A stretch of 25,255 nucleotides of DNA from Rhizobium leguminosarum (lineage in GTDB: Bacteria > Pseudomonadota > Alphaproteobacteria > Rhizobiales > Rhizobiaceae): contig NZ_LWBS01000444.1 in assembly GCF_001652265.1 (NCBI RefSeq), forward strand, positions 1 to 25,255, given 5' to 3'. Positions 1 through 8,075 of the stretch are shown piece after piece. The notes under the pieces were generated by a model. It was not told the DNA's origin. It did no database searches and saw only the letters and a list, made by a program, of their open reading frames with translations. A program made the position numbers and the translations under genes. Numbering within the stretch: the first letter of the stretch is position 1; every line of letters starts with the position of its first letter.

Positions 1-97
1 CGGACCACTTCTGTGGCAGGCCGTCTGTAATCTCGTCACGCGAAGTCGTCGCCATCTCTGCGAGCCGCCGCGACGACGCCGAAAACAATGCGATCAT
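1..97 (-). CDS. possible 5' end of an unidentified gene, running off the left edge
   Basis: Reading leftward from an ATG at 97 (minus strand) gives 32 codons without a stop, beginning MIALFSASS and reaching the window edge. A purine-rich GCGAGGAG lies directly upstream as a plausible ribosome binding site, and third positions are mostly G or C. The same start, base for base, is present at the right edge facing the other way (25177 onward), because both lie in the 109-bp inverted repeat. I do not recognise the product. It may be a real duplicated gene, a mobile-element gene, or only an open frame through a repeat. Confidence 0.25.
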   Translation of the reverse strand, partial: MIALFSASSRRLAEMATTSRDEITDGLPQKWS

Positions 98-127
98 CTC
101 CTCGCCCGCTTAACCTAGCGCATATGA
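19..127. repeat. 109-bp perfect inverted repeat, left copy
   Basis: Positions 19-127 are the exact reverse complement of 25147-25255, with no mismatch when compared base by base. The match ends at 127/128 on the inner side. On the outer side it is cut by the window end of the right copy, so the true repeat may be longer. It contains the possible gene start at 97. Confidence 0.95.
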
Positions 128-259
128 CCCTAACCCTCTCCCCGTTCTGACGGGGAGAGGGGACGTGCCCTGCGAGAGGTTGGTGGGGAATGGAGAGGTT
201 GCCGCATATCCCCTTCGCCCCGTTTACGGGGAGAAGGTGCCGGCAGGCGGATGAGGGGC
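128..259. repeat. rhizobial palindromic intergenic element (RIME-like), left copy
   Basis: This stretch contains two hairpins. One is a perfect 11-bp stem (134-144 with 151-161) of the CCCTCTCCCCG type. The other is an 11-bp stem with one mismatch (212-222 with 227-237). The whole unit is repeated in inverted orientation at 24547-24677 at roughly nine in ten identity by eye. Mosaic palindromic elements of this kind are well known between rhizobial genes. The RIME label is by resemblance only. It lies directly against the 109-bp repeat on this side. Confidence 0.75.
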
Positions 260-295
260 GGACCGCGGCGGCCGCCCTTTCCTTTTGGGTGTCGT

Positions 296-676
296 CTAAC
301 CCGGCCGCCAGCCGATCTCGACGAGGATGTTTCCAGGCGCCGTGCAATAAAACAGCCAGCCGCCGCGCATGGCGACCGGCGGACCAGACAGCGCAGCACC
401 GGCAGCAACAAGCCCGGCATGGGCCGCATCGACATCCGCCTTTTCGGGCAGAATGAAGCCGATGTGATAGGTCTGGCGTCCCATCTCCACCTGATCGGCG
501 GTACCGAATTTTGCGATTGCGTGGCTGAGGACGATTTCGAGGCCGGCATCGTCTTCGAGGATCGCGAGACCGTTCTGGCCGCGCATATCCTTCAGCGTCA
601 GGCCGAAGTGGCGGACCAAGAAATCCGCCGTGGTAGCGATATCGGGCACGTGGAAATCGAGGTGGTTCAGGCGCAT
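296..676 (-). CDS. VOC-family (glyoxalase/bleomycin-resistance/dioxygenase fold) protein
   Basis: A 126-residue single-domain protein of the vicinal oxygen chelate superfamily, which usually binds a divalent metal through residues from two beta-alpha-beta-beta-beta modules. Residues in the expected places are His5 (NHLDFHV), His71 (TYHIGF) and Glu120 (ILVEIGW), consistent with a metal triad. The length fits a small lyase or resistance-type VOC protein. The start at 676 follows a GGAG at normal spacing. Substrate cannot be told: glyoxalase, antibiotic-resistance and dioxygenase members share this fold. It stands alone, with the repeat element downstream and a divergent lipoprotein gene upstream. 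Confidence 0.85.
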   Translation of the reverse strand: MRLNHLDFHVPDIATTADFLVRHFGLTLKDMRGQNGLAILEDDAGLEIVLSHAIAKFGTADQVEMGRQTYHIGFILPEKADVDAAHAGLVAAGAALSGPPVAMRGGWLFYCTAPGNILVEIGWRPG

Positions 677-1101
677 GACAGTCTCCGTTCGAAAAAATCC
701 CGGGACTGCCTTTTTGCCGTCTCCGCACGCCGCCGGGATCCCGCATCTTGATGCGGATCACGTCGCGGGTTCTCGTGCCATGGCACGGAGCAGAGCTTCC
801 GTGAGAGCGCGCTTGACGCTCCAACGGAAGGGACCGGGCTTACCTCAACCGATCCTGCCTTTTTCGACGATGCCGATCTAGCAGACGGCACCGGTTTCGG
901 CAATGGAAGGGTCATCGCGCCTGGAGGAACGGGATTCTCACCCTAATATCCATAAGCGGATGTCGCGCCCGTCGGCCGCTCGATCACGGCGTCCCCGGCA
1001 ACGCTTCCCGAAGGATTGAGGCGCGGCATGGGCATTCGTGTCGTGCGCCCTATCCGACGAGGTGTAGAGTGATATTATTCAACGCATTGGGAGGGATGGA
1101 C
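677..1101. other. gene-free stretch with a start-less coding-like remnant
   Basis: This 425-bp region separates two divergent genes and should hold both promoters, but I see no convincing promoter pair. On the plus strand, 752-946 is open in one frame and ends in TAA at 944-946. The last part reads like a natural protein tail, rich in Asp and Gly (ADLADGTGFGNG). There is no start codon with a ribosome binding site in that frame and an in-frame stop lies just upstream (749-751). A decayed gene end is possible but unproven. Confidence 0.3.
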
Positions 1102-1380
1102 ATGAAACCTGCAATTATCGGCCTCGTCGGCACCCTTGTTCTCGCGGGATGCAGCACCGTCAGCTACAGCGGACCGGGCCTCGAACCAATCCCCGGAAGC
1201 ATCACCTATAGTGGCCAACCGCGCACCAAACTCACCAAATCACCCCCCGGCTCCGCCTTCCCGCATGATTTCATCGACCAATACGGCCGGCAGGTGGAGG
1301 AAACCTACATCATCCAGCCCGACCGGAGCCTGATCATCGGCCATCGGCAATACAAGCCAATCCGGTTCTTCGGGGATTAG
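1102..1380 (+). CDS. small predicted outer-membrane or periplasmic lipoprotein
   Basis: A 92-residue protein with a short N-terminal hydrophobic segment (KPAIIGLVGTLVLAGC) ending in a lipobox, LAGC, with the lipidated cysteine near residue 16. It should be exported by Sec and anchored by lipid modification. The mature part is rich in Pro, Ser and Tyr and matches no family I can name. I chose the ATG at 1102 because GGGAGGG at 1089-1095 is well spaced for it. The in-frame ATG at 1096 is too close, and 1069 would bury the signal sequence behind extra residues. Function unknown. Confidence 0.7.
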   Translation: MKPAIIGLVGTLVLAGCSTVSYSGPGLEPIPGSITYSGQPRTKLTKSPPGSAFPHDFIDQYGRQVEETYIIQPDRSLIIGHRQYKPIRFFGD

Positions 1381-1660
1381 GCTTGGTCGGCGTGGTTTGC
1401 GGGAGATGGAGCGGTGAAGGGAAATATACCCTCAATTGCGAACGGAGGCCCTGAGATCGCATCTGACACGAACCGGTTTGTTCAGCATAAAGATGCATTC
1501 ATCATTGCGCATTGCGAAGATGAAAAGGAGAGGAGCAGGCATCATAGATCGTAACAGGCGGTTTAGAGGCCATGGGGCTGGATCAAGTCCGCGGTGTCTT
1601 CGGCAAGCGCGTCGATCGCCGCTTAACGGACTTCGAGTCCGGATTTCAGCCCGAGCCGGA

Positions 1661-2809
1661 TCAACCCGTCACGGCCAGCCAATCACCGATCGTTTTTTCG
1701 TAACGCCGCGAGGAGCGGATGGCCGGAGCCGGCCGCTGCTGGGTTGCCACCGTCCTTCGGATTTCACGCGGGCTCAGCCTGAATTCGTGGATGAAGGCGC
1801 GCGTGAAATTGGCGGCGACCTCGAAACCGGCGGCTTCTGCGATTTCTGAAATCGGCCTGTGGTCGGCCGAATTGCTGAGATCCGCATAGGCCTGCAGCAA
1901 TCGCCGCTTGCGAATATAATTGAGCACGCCTCCACTCGCCTCAAACAGCTGGTAAAGCCGCGTACGCGAAATCCCCAACGCGCGGCACATCATGTCCGGT
2001 GTCAAGTTTTCCGAATGGAGATTGACGTGAATGTAGCGGTGCGCCCGCTCCATCAGTCCCATGTTGCTCTGGTTTTGGCCGGTATCAGTCCTTGTGGACG
2101 ATGCGGCGCCCGCAACGACCATATCGCCGATGGTTTGGATGATCCGGGGCACTTCCTCTATCGTCAGATTGCCGAGGTTCGTTTCGAGGCCCGTGAGATA
2201 GCCCGTGAGCAACTCGGCGTGGCTGCCCGAAAGAACCGTGTTGCCGGCGCTCTGGAGAAGGCTCGCATCGCGAGCCAGCAGCTCATACGGCAGGAACACG
2301 AGCAACGCTTCGGTATCGGTCATCCGTCCGCGATAGGGGCTGCCGAGAGACATGAAAAACATCTCGCCGACACCGGTCTCGGTGACACGGCGGTTGACCT
2401 CGGTCCAGGCTTGGCCGCTGCGCTGCAGGGCGACGTTCCAATGGTCGATAGGGCTCGATCGAAGCATGGCCTGATCGCGGACATATCTGTGGGCATGCGC
2501 GCGCTGCTGGACGATCAGAATATCGCCGAGATGCCAGCCGATCTGCTCCGCGAGGAACCCGTCTTCCGGTGATTTTCCCTCCGGCAGATGAACATCCACG
2601 AGCGGCGCCATATGTGCCCGCCAGGCCTGGAATTGTTCTGCCGGTGGCAGGTCCTGCGTCGAGAATCGCAGCGGCACGAGTGCAGGGGAGGCATGGGGTG
2701 GGCGTTCCTTGCGCATGGCCGGTTCACGCGGCCAGCGCCGCCGCTCCATATGCGCCGGCCGTTCCTGTTCCGAGGCAGGATCATCGTCGGATTCAGACCC
2801 TGTAGCCAT
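1661..2809 (-). CDS. AraC/XylS-family transcriptional regulator
   Basis: A 382-residue regulator. Residues from about 45 to 215 fit the AraC-binding-like N-terminal domain that senses a ligand or mediates dimerisation. The C-terminal portion, about 245-350, holds two helix-turn-helix motifs (LTPDMMCRALGISRTRLYQLF and ISEIAEAAGFEVAANFTRAF) followed by the family's typical SPREIRR ending. The start at 2809 is preceded by GGAGGA at good spacing. A longer open frame reaches 2947 but lacks a site and reads through an AT-rich intergenic region. The gene is divergent from the five-gene polysaccharide operon starting at 3163, so it is a natural candidate to regulate it. That link is inferred from position only, and the ligand is unknown. 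Confidence 0.88.
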   Translation of the reverse strand: MATGSESDDDPASEQERPAHMERRRWPREPAMRKERPPHASPALVPLRFSTQDLPPAEQFQAWRAHMAPLVDVHLPEGKSPEDGFLAEQIGWHLGDILIVQQRAHAHRYVRDQAMLRSSPIDHWNVALQRSGQAWTEVNRRVTETGVGEMFFMSLGSPYRGRMTDTEALLVFLPYELLARDASLLQSAGNTVLSGSHAELLTGYLTGLETNLGNLTIEEVPRIIQTIGDMVVAGAASSTRTDTGQNQSNMGLMERAHRYIHVNLHSENLTPDMMCRALGISRTRLYQLFEASGGVLNYIRKRRLLQAYADLSNSADHRPISEIAEAAGFEVAANFTRAFIHEFRLSPREIRRTVATQQRPAPAIRSSRRYEKTIGDWLAVTG

Positions 2810-3162
2810 CCAATTCCTCCAGCGCATAACCCGACCCGAGCCATGGATATTGAGAAAAGCAATTGTTTTTGCGGCTGAAATCTCCGCAGAACTCCGTCTG
2901 AAAAAGCGGAAGTGCTCGAAGAATCTCCTCCATAAGTTGTTTATCATATTCCTTTTTGCTCAGAAATGTACGGAGCGATAATTTCCAGGACGGGAGGATA
3001 ACGACAATTGCCTCCCTTAGCTGTATCTAAATAAACATCGGTCCTTTCCGAAAGAAAAACCGGACGAATAAAATATTCGCATGATCGAACGACTTCGTGT
3101 CGCGAGATTGCGCAGTAAAGATCGAAGATCCCATAGCAACATCTGGAACACGGGAGGTAGTC
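2810..3162. promoter_or_regulatory. divergent promoter region between the AraC-type regulator and the polysaccharide operon
   Basis: A 353-bp gene-free region clearly richer in A and T than its neighbours. An imperfect dyad centred on CAATTG (2855-2870, A-rich left arm and T-rich right arm) lies about 45 bp upstream of the regulator start and could be an operator. Several further AT-rich tracts lie between 2930 and 3080. I could not identify a confident -35/-10 pair for either gene. The operon's ribosome binding site is GGGAGGT at 3152-3158. Confidence 0.45.
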
Positions 3163-4209
3163 GTGAACTATCTTGGCAGGATTCGTGCGCACTCTGTGCA
3201 AACTTCGGTTCGTGATGCAAATAATCCATCTGCAATATCTCCTGCTCCCAAGAGAGTTCTTGTCACCGGCGGTGCAGGTTTCCTCGGATCACATCTGTGC
3301 GAGACGCTTTTGGCCGGCGGACACCAGGTGATCTGCCTCGACAACTTTTCCACCGGCATGCGGCGCAATATCGCCCATCTGAATCGAGTCGATCGCTTCA
3401 ATGTCGTCGCCCACGATATCGTCCAGCCGCTCGATCTGGAAGTCGACGAGATCTATAACCTCGCCTGCCCGGCATCGCCCCCGCATTATCAGGCCGATCC
3501 GGTCCATACGACAAAGACCTGCGTGCTGGGCTCCCTCAACCTTCTGGAGCTGGCCGCGCGCACCGGCGCACGCATCCTTCAGGCATCCACCTCCGAAGTT
3601 TACGGAGACCCGAACGTCCACCCGCAGGTCGAAAGCTACTGGGGCAACGTCAATTCGTTCGGGCCGCGCTCCTGCTACGACGAGGGCAAGCGGTGCGCCG
3701 AGACGCTGTTCTTCGACTTCCACAACACGCACGGCGTCGAGATCAAGATCATCCGCATCTTCAACACCTACGGCCCGCGGATGCGTCCGGACGACGGCCG
3801 CGTCGTCTCGAATTTCATCGTTCAGGCCCTGACGGGGCAAGACATCACGATATATGGCGACGGTTCGCAGACGCGCTCGTTCTGTTTCGTCGATGATCTC
3901 ATCGGCGGCATGGTCCGCATGATGGCCTCTCCGTCGTCGCTGACAGGGCCGGTCAATCTCGGCAATCCGGGCGAATTCACGATCCGGGAGCTGGCCGAGC
4001 AGGTGATCGGATTGACCGGCTCCCGGTCGCAAATCATCCACCGCGCCCTGCCGGTTGACGATCCCCGCCAGCGTCGCCCCGATATTTCGCTTGCCATGCA
4101 GGAACTCGACTGGCGGCCGAAGATCGACTTGTCGAGCGGGCTGCGTCAGACGATCGATTATTTCGATGGCCTTCTCACCCGTCCGGCACGCGAGCTGGAG
4201 GCGGTCTGA
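3163..4209 (+). CDS. UDP-glucuronate decarboxylase-like (UDP-xylose synthase) NAD-dependent epimerase/dehydratase
   Basis: A 348-residue extended short-chain dehydrogenase. It would convert UDP-glucuronate to UDP-xylose in the cytoplasm using bound NAD. The Rossmann glycine motif [11 protein letters not shown] starts near residue 34. The catalytic YxxxK is Tyr172/Lys176 in SCYDEGKR, and STSEVYGDP lies near 142. The blocks [13 protein letters not shown] and [15 protein letters not shown] are characteristic of the UXS family rather than of general epimerases. I chose the GTG at 3163 because GGGAGGT sits just upstream; an ATG at 3097 would add 22 unusual residues without a site. It is the first gene of the operon and its stop overlaps the next start by 1 nt. 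In S. meliloti a characterised UDP-xylose synthase is followed by a 4-epimerase in the same way. Confidence 0.88.
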   Translation: MNYLGRIRAHSVQTSVRDANNPSAISPAPKRVLVTGGAGFLGSHLCETLLAGGHQVICLDNFSTGMRRNIAHLNRVDRFNVVAHDIVQPLDLEVDEIYNLACPASPPHYQADPVHTTKTCVLGSLNLLELAARTGARILQASTSEVYGDPNVHPQVESYWGNVNSFGPRSCYDEGKRCAETLFFDFHNTHGVEIKIIRIFNTYGPRMRPDDGRVVSNFIVQALTGQDITIYGDGSQTRSFCFVDDLIGGMVRMMASPSSLTGPVNLGNPGEFTIRELAEQVIGLTGSRSQIIHRALPVDDPRQRRPDISLAMQELDWRPKIDLSSGLRQTIDYFDGLLTRPARELEAV

Positions 4210-5195
4210 TGGATGCGCCCCGGGTCCTTGTCACGGGCGGTGCCGGCTATATCGGCAGCCACACCGCCAAGCTCCTCCGCTCGGAGGGGATTGAGCCTGT
4301 CGTCTACGACAATCTCACGACCGGAAACCGTTCCTCCGTGCGCTGGGGCCCTTTCGTCGAAGGTGACGTCCTCGACTCGTCATGCCTGATCGAGGTCATC
4401 GAGAAATATGCTCCCGATGCCGTCATCCACTTTGCCGCCTCGGCCTACGTGGGCGAGTCCGTGCAAAACCCAGCGAAATATTACAACAACAATGTCTGCG
4501 GTGCGTTGTCGCTTATCGATGCCTGCCGGCAGACGGGGCTTCGGAACGTCATCTTCTCATCGAGTTGTGCCGTCTACGGCGTCCCCTCCGTGCTGCCGAT
4601 CGATGAGACGTTACCGAAGGCTCCGATCAATCCCTACGGCAAGACCAAGCTGATCTTCGAGCATATGCTCGCCGATTATGCTGCGGCCTACGGCCTGCGG
4701 TATGTTGCCCTGCGTTACTTCAATGCCTGTGGAGCTGATCCGGACGGCGAGCTTGGCGAATGGCACGTTCCGGAAACCCATCTCATTCCGCGGGCGCTGC
4801 TGGCCGCGGCCGGCCGGATTCCGCACCTGGAGATATTCGGCGATGATTACGATACCCCTGACGGCACCTGCATAAGGGACTATATTCACGTCGCAGATCT
4901 CGCGCGCGCCCATGTTCAGGCCTTCACCCATCTCGCCAAAGGCGGAGCAAACCTCGCTGTCAACCTCGGCACCGGGCGGGGGTTTTCCATCAGGGAAGTC
5001 CTGCGCGTGATCCAGGAAACGACCGGGCGCGAAGTCCCGGTCGTCATCCATCCACGCCGGCCGGGCGATCCGCCCAGCCTCTACGCCGACGCCAGCCTGG
5101 CCCGCGAGACGCTCTGCTTCCAGCCTCGGTATTCCGACCTCGAAACCATCGTGCGGACGGCGGCTCCGTTCTTCGGACTGGAGGCGCGCGCGTGA
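4209..5195 (+). CDS. galE: GalE-like UDP-sugar 4-epimerase (UDP-glucose or UDP-xylose 4-epimerase)
   Basis: A 328-residue NAD-dependent epimerase. Features are VTGGAGYIGSH near residue 8, SSSCAVYG at 117-124, and YxxxK as Tyr143/Lys147 (NPYGKTK), with the GalE-type RYFNACGAD and GTCIRDYIHVADLA blocks. It interconverts the C4 epimers of a UDP-sugar. Family annotation would be UDP-glucose/UDP-galactose, but it directly follows a UDP-xylose synthase-like gene. The equivalent S. meliloti pair includes a UDP-xylose 4-epimerase making UDP-arabinose, so that substrate is equally plausible. The ATG at 4209 overlaps the preceding stop in TGATG, implying translational coupling. The 3' end overlaps the next gene by GTGA. 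The symbol galE is given by family; substrate is not proven. Confidence 0.85.
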   Translation: MDAPRVLVTGGAGYIGSHTAKLLRSEGIEPVVYDNLTTGNRSSVRWGPFVEGDVLDSSCLIEVIEKYAPDAVIHFAASAYVGESVQNPAKYYNNNVCGALSLIDACRQTGLRNVIFSSSCAVYGVPSVLPIDETLPKAPINPYGKTKLIFEHMLADYAAAYGLRYVALRYFNACGADPDGELGEWHVPETHLIPRALLAAAGRIPHLEIFGDDYDTPDGTCIRDYIHVADLARAHVQAFTHLAKGGANLAVNLGTGRGFSIREVLRVIQETTGREVPVVIHPRRPGDPPSLYADASLARETLCFQPRYSDLETIVRTAAPFFGLEARA

Positions 5196-7099
5196 CCCAA
5201 CCTGCGATTACCCAAGCGACGCATGCTCCGGAACCCTCCCTCGAGCCACTTCTTGTCCCGGTTCTGACCGGACATCGGCGGGTCGAATATCTGTTCTCGG
5301 CGGCCGTATGGGCCTGCGCCTTCGCCTATTTCTGGATCTGGTGGCTGGAGCCGCGCCATTACGTCGATGCTTTCGGCACAATTACGGTGAGCCTCGTTCT
5401 TGCCTGGGTTACCGCTCTGCCGGCCTATTTCATCGTCGTCTTCTATCGGGCGGCAAGACCGAACGGTCCCTTGCGCCTGCCGGCGGGCAGTCGAGTGGCC
5501 ATGGTCGTGACCAAGGCGCCGGCAGAACCCTTCTCGGTCGTCCGTGAAACCCTGCTGGCAATGCTTGCCCAGGAGGTAGAACACGACACCTGGCTTGCCG
5601 ACGAAGACCCTTCCCCCGAGACTCTCGACTGGTGCTCCGGGCACGGGGTCCTCGTCTCGACCCGCAAGGGGCGATCCGATTATCATCGGACGTCGTGGCC
5701 CCGACGCACGCGGTGCAAGGAAGGCAACCTCGCCTTCTTCTACGACCACTACGGCTACAGCCGCTACGATTTCGTGGCGCAACTCGATGCGGATCATGTT
5801 CCCGCGCCCGACTATCTCTTCCACATGCTGCGTCCGTTCGCCGATCCAAAGGTCGGCTATGTCTCGGCCCCCAGCATTTGCGACAAGAACGCTTCCGAAA
5901 GCTGGTCGGCACGTGGAAGGCTCTATGCCGAGGCCAGCATGCATGGCTCGCTCCAAGCCGGTTACAATGGCGGCCTGGCGCCGCTGTGCATAGGGTCGCA
6001 TTACGCGGTACGTACCGTCGCCCTCCAACAGATCGGCGGCCTCGGTCCGGAGTTGGCTGAAGACCATTCGACGACATTGATGATGAATGCCGGCGGCTGG
6101 CGGGGTGTGCATGCGCTGGATGCCATCGCCCATGGTGACGGCCCCAGAACCTTCAGCGATCTCGTGACGCAGGAATTCCAGTGGTCGCGCAGCCTGGTCA
6201 TGGTGCTATTGCGGTACTCGCCGAGCCTCATCGGCCGGCTGCCGCCCCGGCTCAAGTTTCAGTTCCTCTTTTCGCAACTCTGGTATCCGCTTTTTGCGTT
6301 CTTTATGTTGCTCATGTTTGCGTTGCCGATCATCGCGCTCGTGCGCGGCCAGAACTTCGTGACGGTGACCTATCCCGATTTCCTGGCGCATTTCGCACCG
6401 CTTTCCGTCGCTCTGGTGGTGATGGCTTATCGCTGGCGCGCCAGCAGCTCGTTCCGCCCCTACGACGCCAAGATCCTGAGCTGGGAATGCATGCTCTTTC
6501 TCTTCGCGCGCTGGCCCTGGGCGCTCGCTGGCACGCTGGCTGCGGTGCACGATTTTGTGACAGGCTCCTTCGTCGATTTCCGCGTCACGCCGAAAGGGCG
6601 GTCCGAAGTCGATCTGTTGCCGGTGCGTGTCCTGGCGCCCTACGCTTTGCTGGCGCTCATGGCGGTATTACCCGCCCTGGCAATCGGCGATGCCGGCGCC
6701 TCCAAGGGGGGGTACTTCTTTACCATCCTGAACGCGGCAATCTACTGCGCGCTGCTGTTGGTCATCGTCGGGCGCCATTCGAAGGAGAATACGGTTGCGG
6801 CGGCCCCGCGTTTCTACCGTCCGGCGATGGCGACCGTGCTTCTTGCGCTCGTCGCGCTGCCGGGGGTTGCAACCATCATGCGCGGAAAGGATGCGACCGA
6901 GGCACTCGCCTGGGGCAGCGGCCGCCTTCAGCTGTTCGAAGAGCGCTACGCCGCCTCCGGTGCAGGCCGGGGCGGGACCGCCCTGCGCACGATCTTCTTC
7001 AAACCACGATGGATTTCCGATCCGGAGGAGATCCAACTGAGAACGGATGCCGCTCACCCGGATGTGCGGCCGAGCGTGGAGGAAATACACAATGCATAG
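5192..7099 (+). CDS. family 2 processive glycosyltransferase, cellulose-synthase-like membrane protein
   Basis: A 635-residue inner-membrane polysaccharide synthase. Two N-terminal membrane segments (about 34-53 and 63-85) precede a cytoplasmic GT2 domain of about 100-340. Further membrane segments follow at about 365-385, 400-413, 430-453, 480-500, 506-527 and 545-562. GT-A signatures are an Asp in WLADED (137-139), KEGN at 176-179, the DxD motif Asp199-Ala-Asp201, and the acceptor-side Glu290-Asp291. The usual QxxRW reads QEFQW (327-331), so the Arg is Gln. The FRVTPKG block near 463 is typical of BcsA-like synthases. The GTG start at 5192 overlaps the previous stop by 4 nt, and the 3' end overlaps the GH26 gene by 8 nt. 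The polymer made cannot be read from sequence. Neighbouring UDP-pentose genes suggest a pentose-containing chain. Confidence 0.88.
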   Translation: MTQPAITQATHAPEPSLEPLLVPVLTGHRRVEYLFSAAVWACAFAYFWIWWLEPRHYVDAFGTITVSLVLAWVTALPAYFIVVFYRAARPNGPLRLPAGSRVAMVVTKAPAEPFSVVRETLLAMLAQEVEHDTWLADEDPSPETLDWCSGHGVLVSTRKGRSDYHRTSWPRRTRCKEGNLAFFYDHYGYSRYDFVAQLDADHVPAPDYLFHMLRPFADPKVGYVSAPSICDKNASESWSARGRLYAEASMHGSLQAGYNGGLAPLCIGSHYAVRTVALQQIGGLGPELAEDHSTTLMMNAGGWRGVHALDAIAHGDGPRTFSDLVTQEFQWSRSLVMVLLRYSPSLIGRLPPRLKFQFLFSQLWYPLFAFFMLLMFALPIIALVRGQNFVTVTYPDFLAHFAPLSVALVVMAYRWRASSSFRPYDAKILSWECMLFLFARWPWALAGTLAAVHDFVTGSFVDFRVTPKGRSEVDLLPVRVLAPYALLALMAVLPALAIGDAGASKGGYFFTILNAAIYCALLLVIVGRHSKENTVAAAPRFYRPAMATVLLALVALPGVATIMRGKDATEALAWGSGRLQLFEERYAASGAGRGGTALRTIFFKPRWISDPEEIQLRTDAAHPDVRPSVEEIHNA

Positions 7100-8057
7100 C
7101 CCATCCAAAATAGCCCTGTTGTCGTTAACCGGCCTGTTGCTGTCGGGAGTCGCGGTCCTGCCGACCGCTCTGGGCAGCTTTGCCGAAGGGCAGCCGCTTG
7201 CAATGACGACATCGTCCATCGCACCGCCGACCAAAATGCCGGTCGTCACGAAGGAGTCGATCACGTTCGGCGCCTATGATCCGCACGGAGATTTAGGCGC
7301 CTCGCCCGATTCGAAGATCGAACACCTCTTCCTGCCCTGGGAAGATGTCGATCTGCGCACGCTCGCCCTCGCCGACGATTATGCGCAAGCGCGTGGCCGC
7401 ACCCTGCTGATCTCGGTCGAGCCCTGGACCTGGTCGACCGATTCGCGCCAAACCTCACAGGAACTGCTGCACAGCATCCTGGACGGTTCGCGCGATGCGA
7501 ACATGGCCGCCGTCTGCTCGACTGCTGCCAACCTGAAAAGTCCGGTCATCATTCGCTGGGGACAGGAAATGGACGAAACCGACAGCCAGTTCTCCTGGTC
7601 GCATTGGCAGGGCGCCGATTATGCCAAGGCCTATCGCCGGATGGTGGAGGTCTGCAAGGTCCACCTGAAGACGGCCAAATACATGTGGTCACCGAAGGGC
7701 AATGAGGGGCTTCAAGCCTTTTATCCCGGCAACGATGTCGTCGATCTCATTGGGCTCTCGGTCTTTGGCCTGGAGCAATACGACAGGGACAAGACTGGCC
7801 GTGACCAGACGTTTGCCGAACACCTTGCGCCCGAATACGCCCGTGTCGCTGGTTACGGCAAGCCCATCATGGTTGCCGAACTCGGCTACGAAGGCAGCGA
7901 TTCCTTCGTGCGAAACTGGGCTGAGAGCGTAACGAAACGCTATCCCCAGTTCCCGGCCCTGAGCGCCGTTATCTACTTCAACGACCGCGAAGTCTATCCG
8001 TGGCCGGACGGCTATGGCCGCCCCGACTGGCGGGTCGTCCGCGAAAGCATCAATTGA
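7092..8057 (+). CDS. secreted glycoside hydrolase family 26-like protein
   Basis: A 321-residue exported enzyme. Residues 1-32 form a signal sequence or N-terminal membrane anchor (KIALLSLTGLLLSGVAVLP). The catalytic barrel spans about 57-318. The acid/base is predicted as Glu159 in IIRWGQEMD and the nucleophile as Glu263 in MVAELGYEG, matching the two GH26 (clan A) active-site strands. GH26 includes beta-1,4-mannanases, beta-1,3-xylanases and mixed-linkage glucanases, so the bond cut is not certain. The start at 7092 has GGAGG upstream and overlaps the synthase stop. A longer frame from 7047 would add 15 residues before the signal. By position it probably trims, releases or edits the polymer made by the upstream synthase, as BcsZ does for cellulose. 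Confidence 0.85.
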   Translation: MHSPSKIALLSLTGLLLSGVAVLPTALGSFAEGQPLAMTTSSIAPPTKMPVVTKESITFGAYDPHGDLGASPDSKIEHLFLPWEDVDLRTLALADDYAQARGRTLLISVEPWTWSTDSRQTSQELLHSILDGSRDANMAAVCSTAANLKSPVIIRWGQEMDETDSQFSWSHWQGADYAKAYRRMVEVCKVHLKTAKYMWSPKGNEGLQAFYPGNDVVDLIGLSVFGLEQYDRDKTGRDQTFAEHLAPEYARVAGYGKPIMVAELGYEGSDSFVRNWAESVTKRYPQFPALSAVIYFNDREVYPWPDGYGRPDWRVVRESIN

Positions 8058-8075
8058 ACAAGAAGGAACCTGACC

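Noticed and set aside
1572..1703. 43-codon plus-strand frame with a plausible AGAGG upstream
   Set aside because: It overlaps the 3' end of the AraC-type regulator on the other strand, and the residues match nothing I recognise. Short frames of this size are common in GC-rich DNA.
3289..4041. 250-codon minus-strand frame inside the UXS-like gene
   Set aside because: It is antisense to a well-supported enzyme and its composition (Arg, Asp, Val rich) is typical of a mirror frame.
5081..6133. 350-codon minus-strand frame under the glycosyltransferase
   Set aside because: Antisense shadow; the plus strand carries full GT2 motifs.
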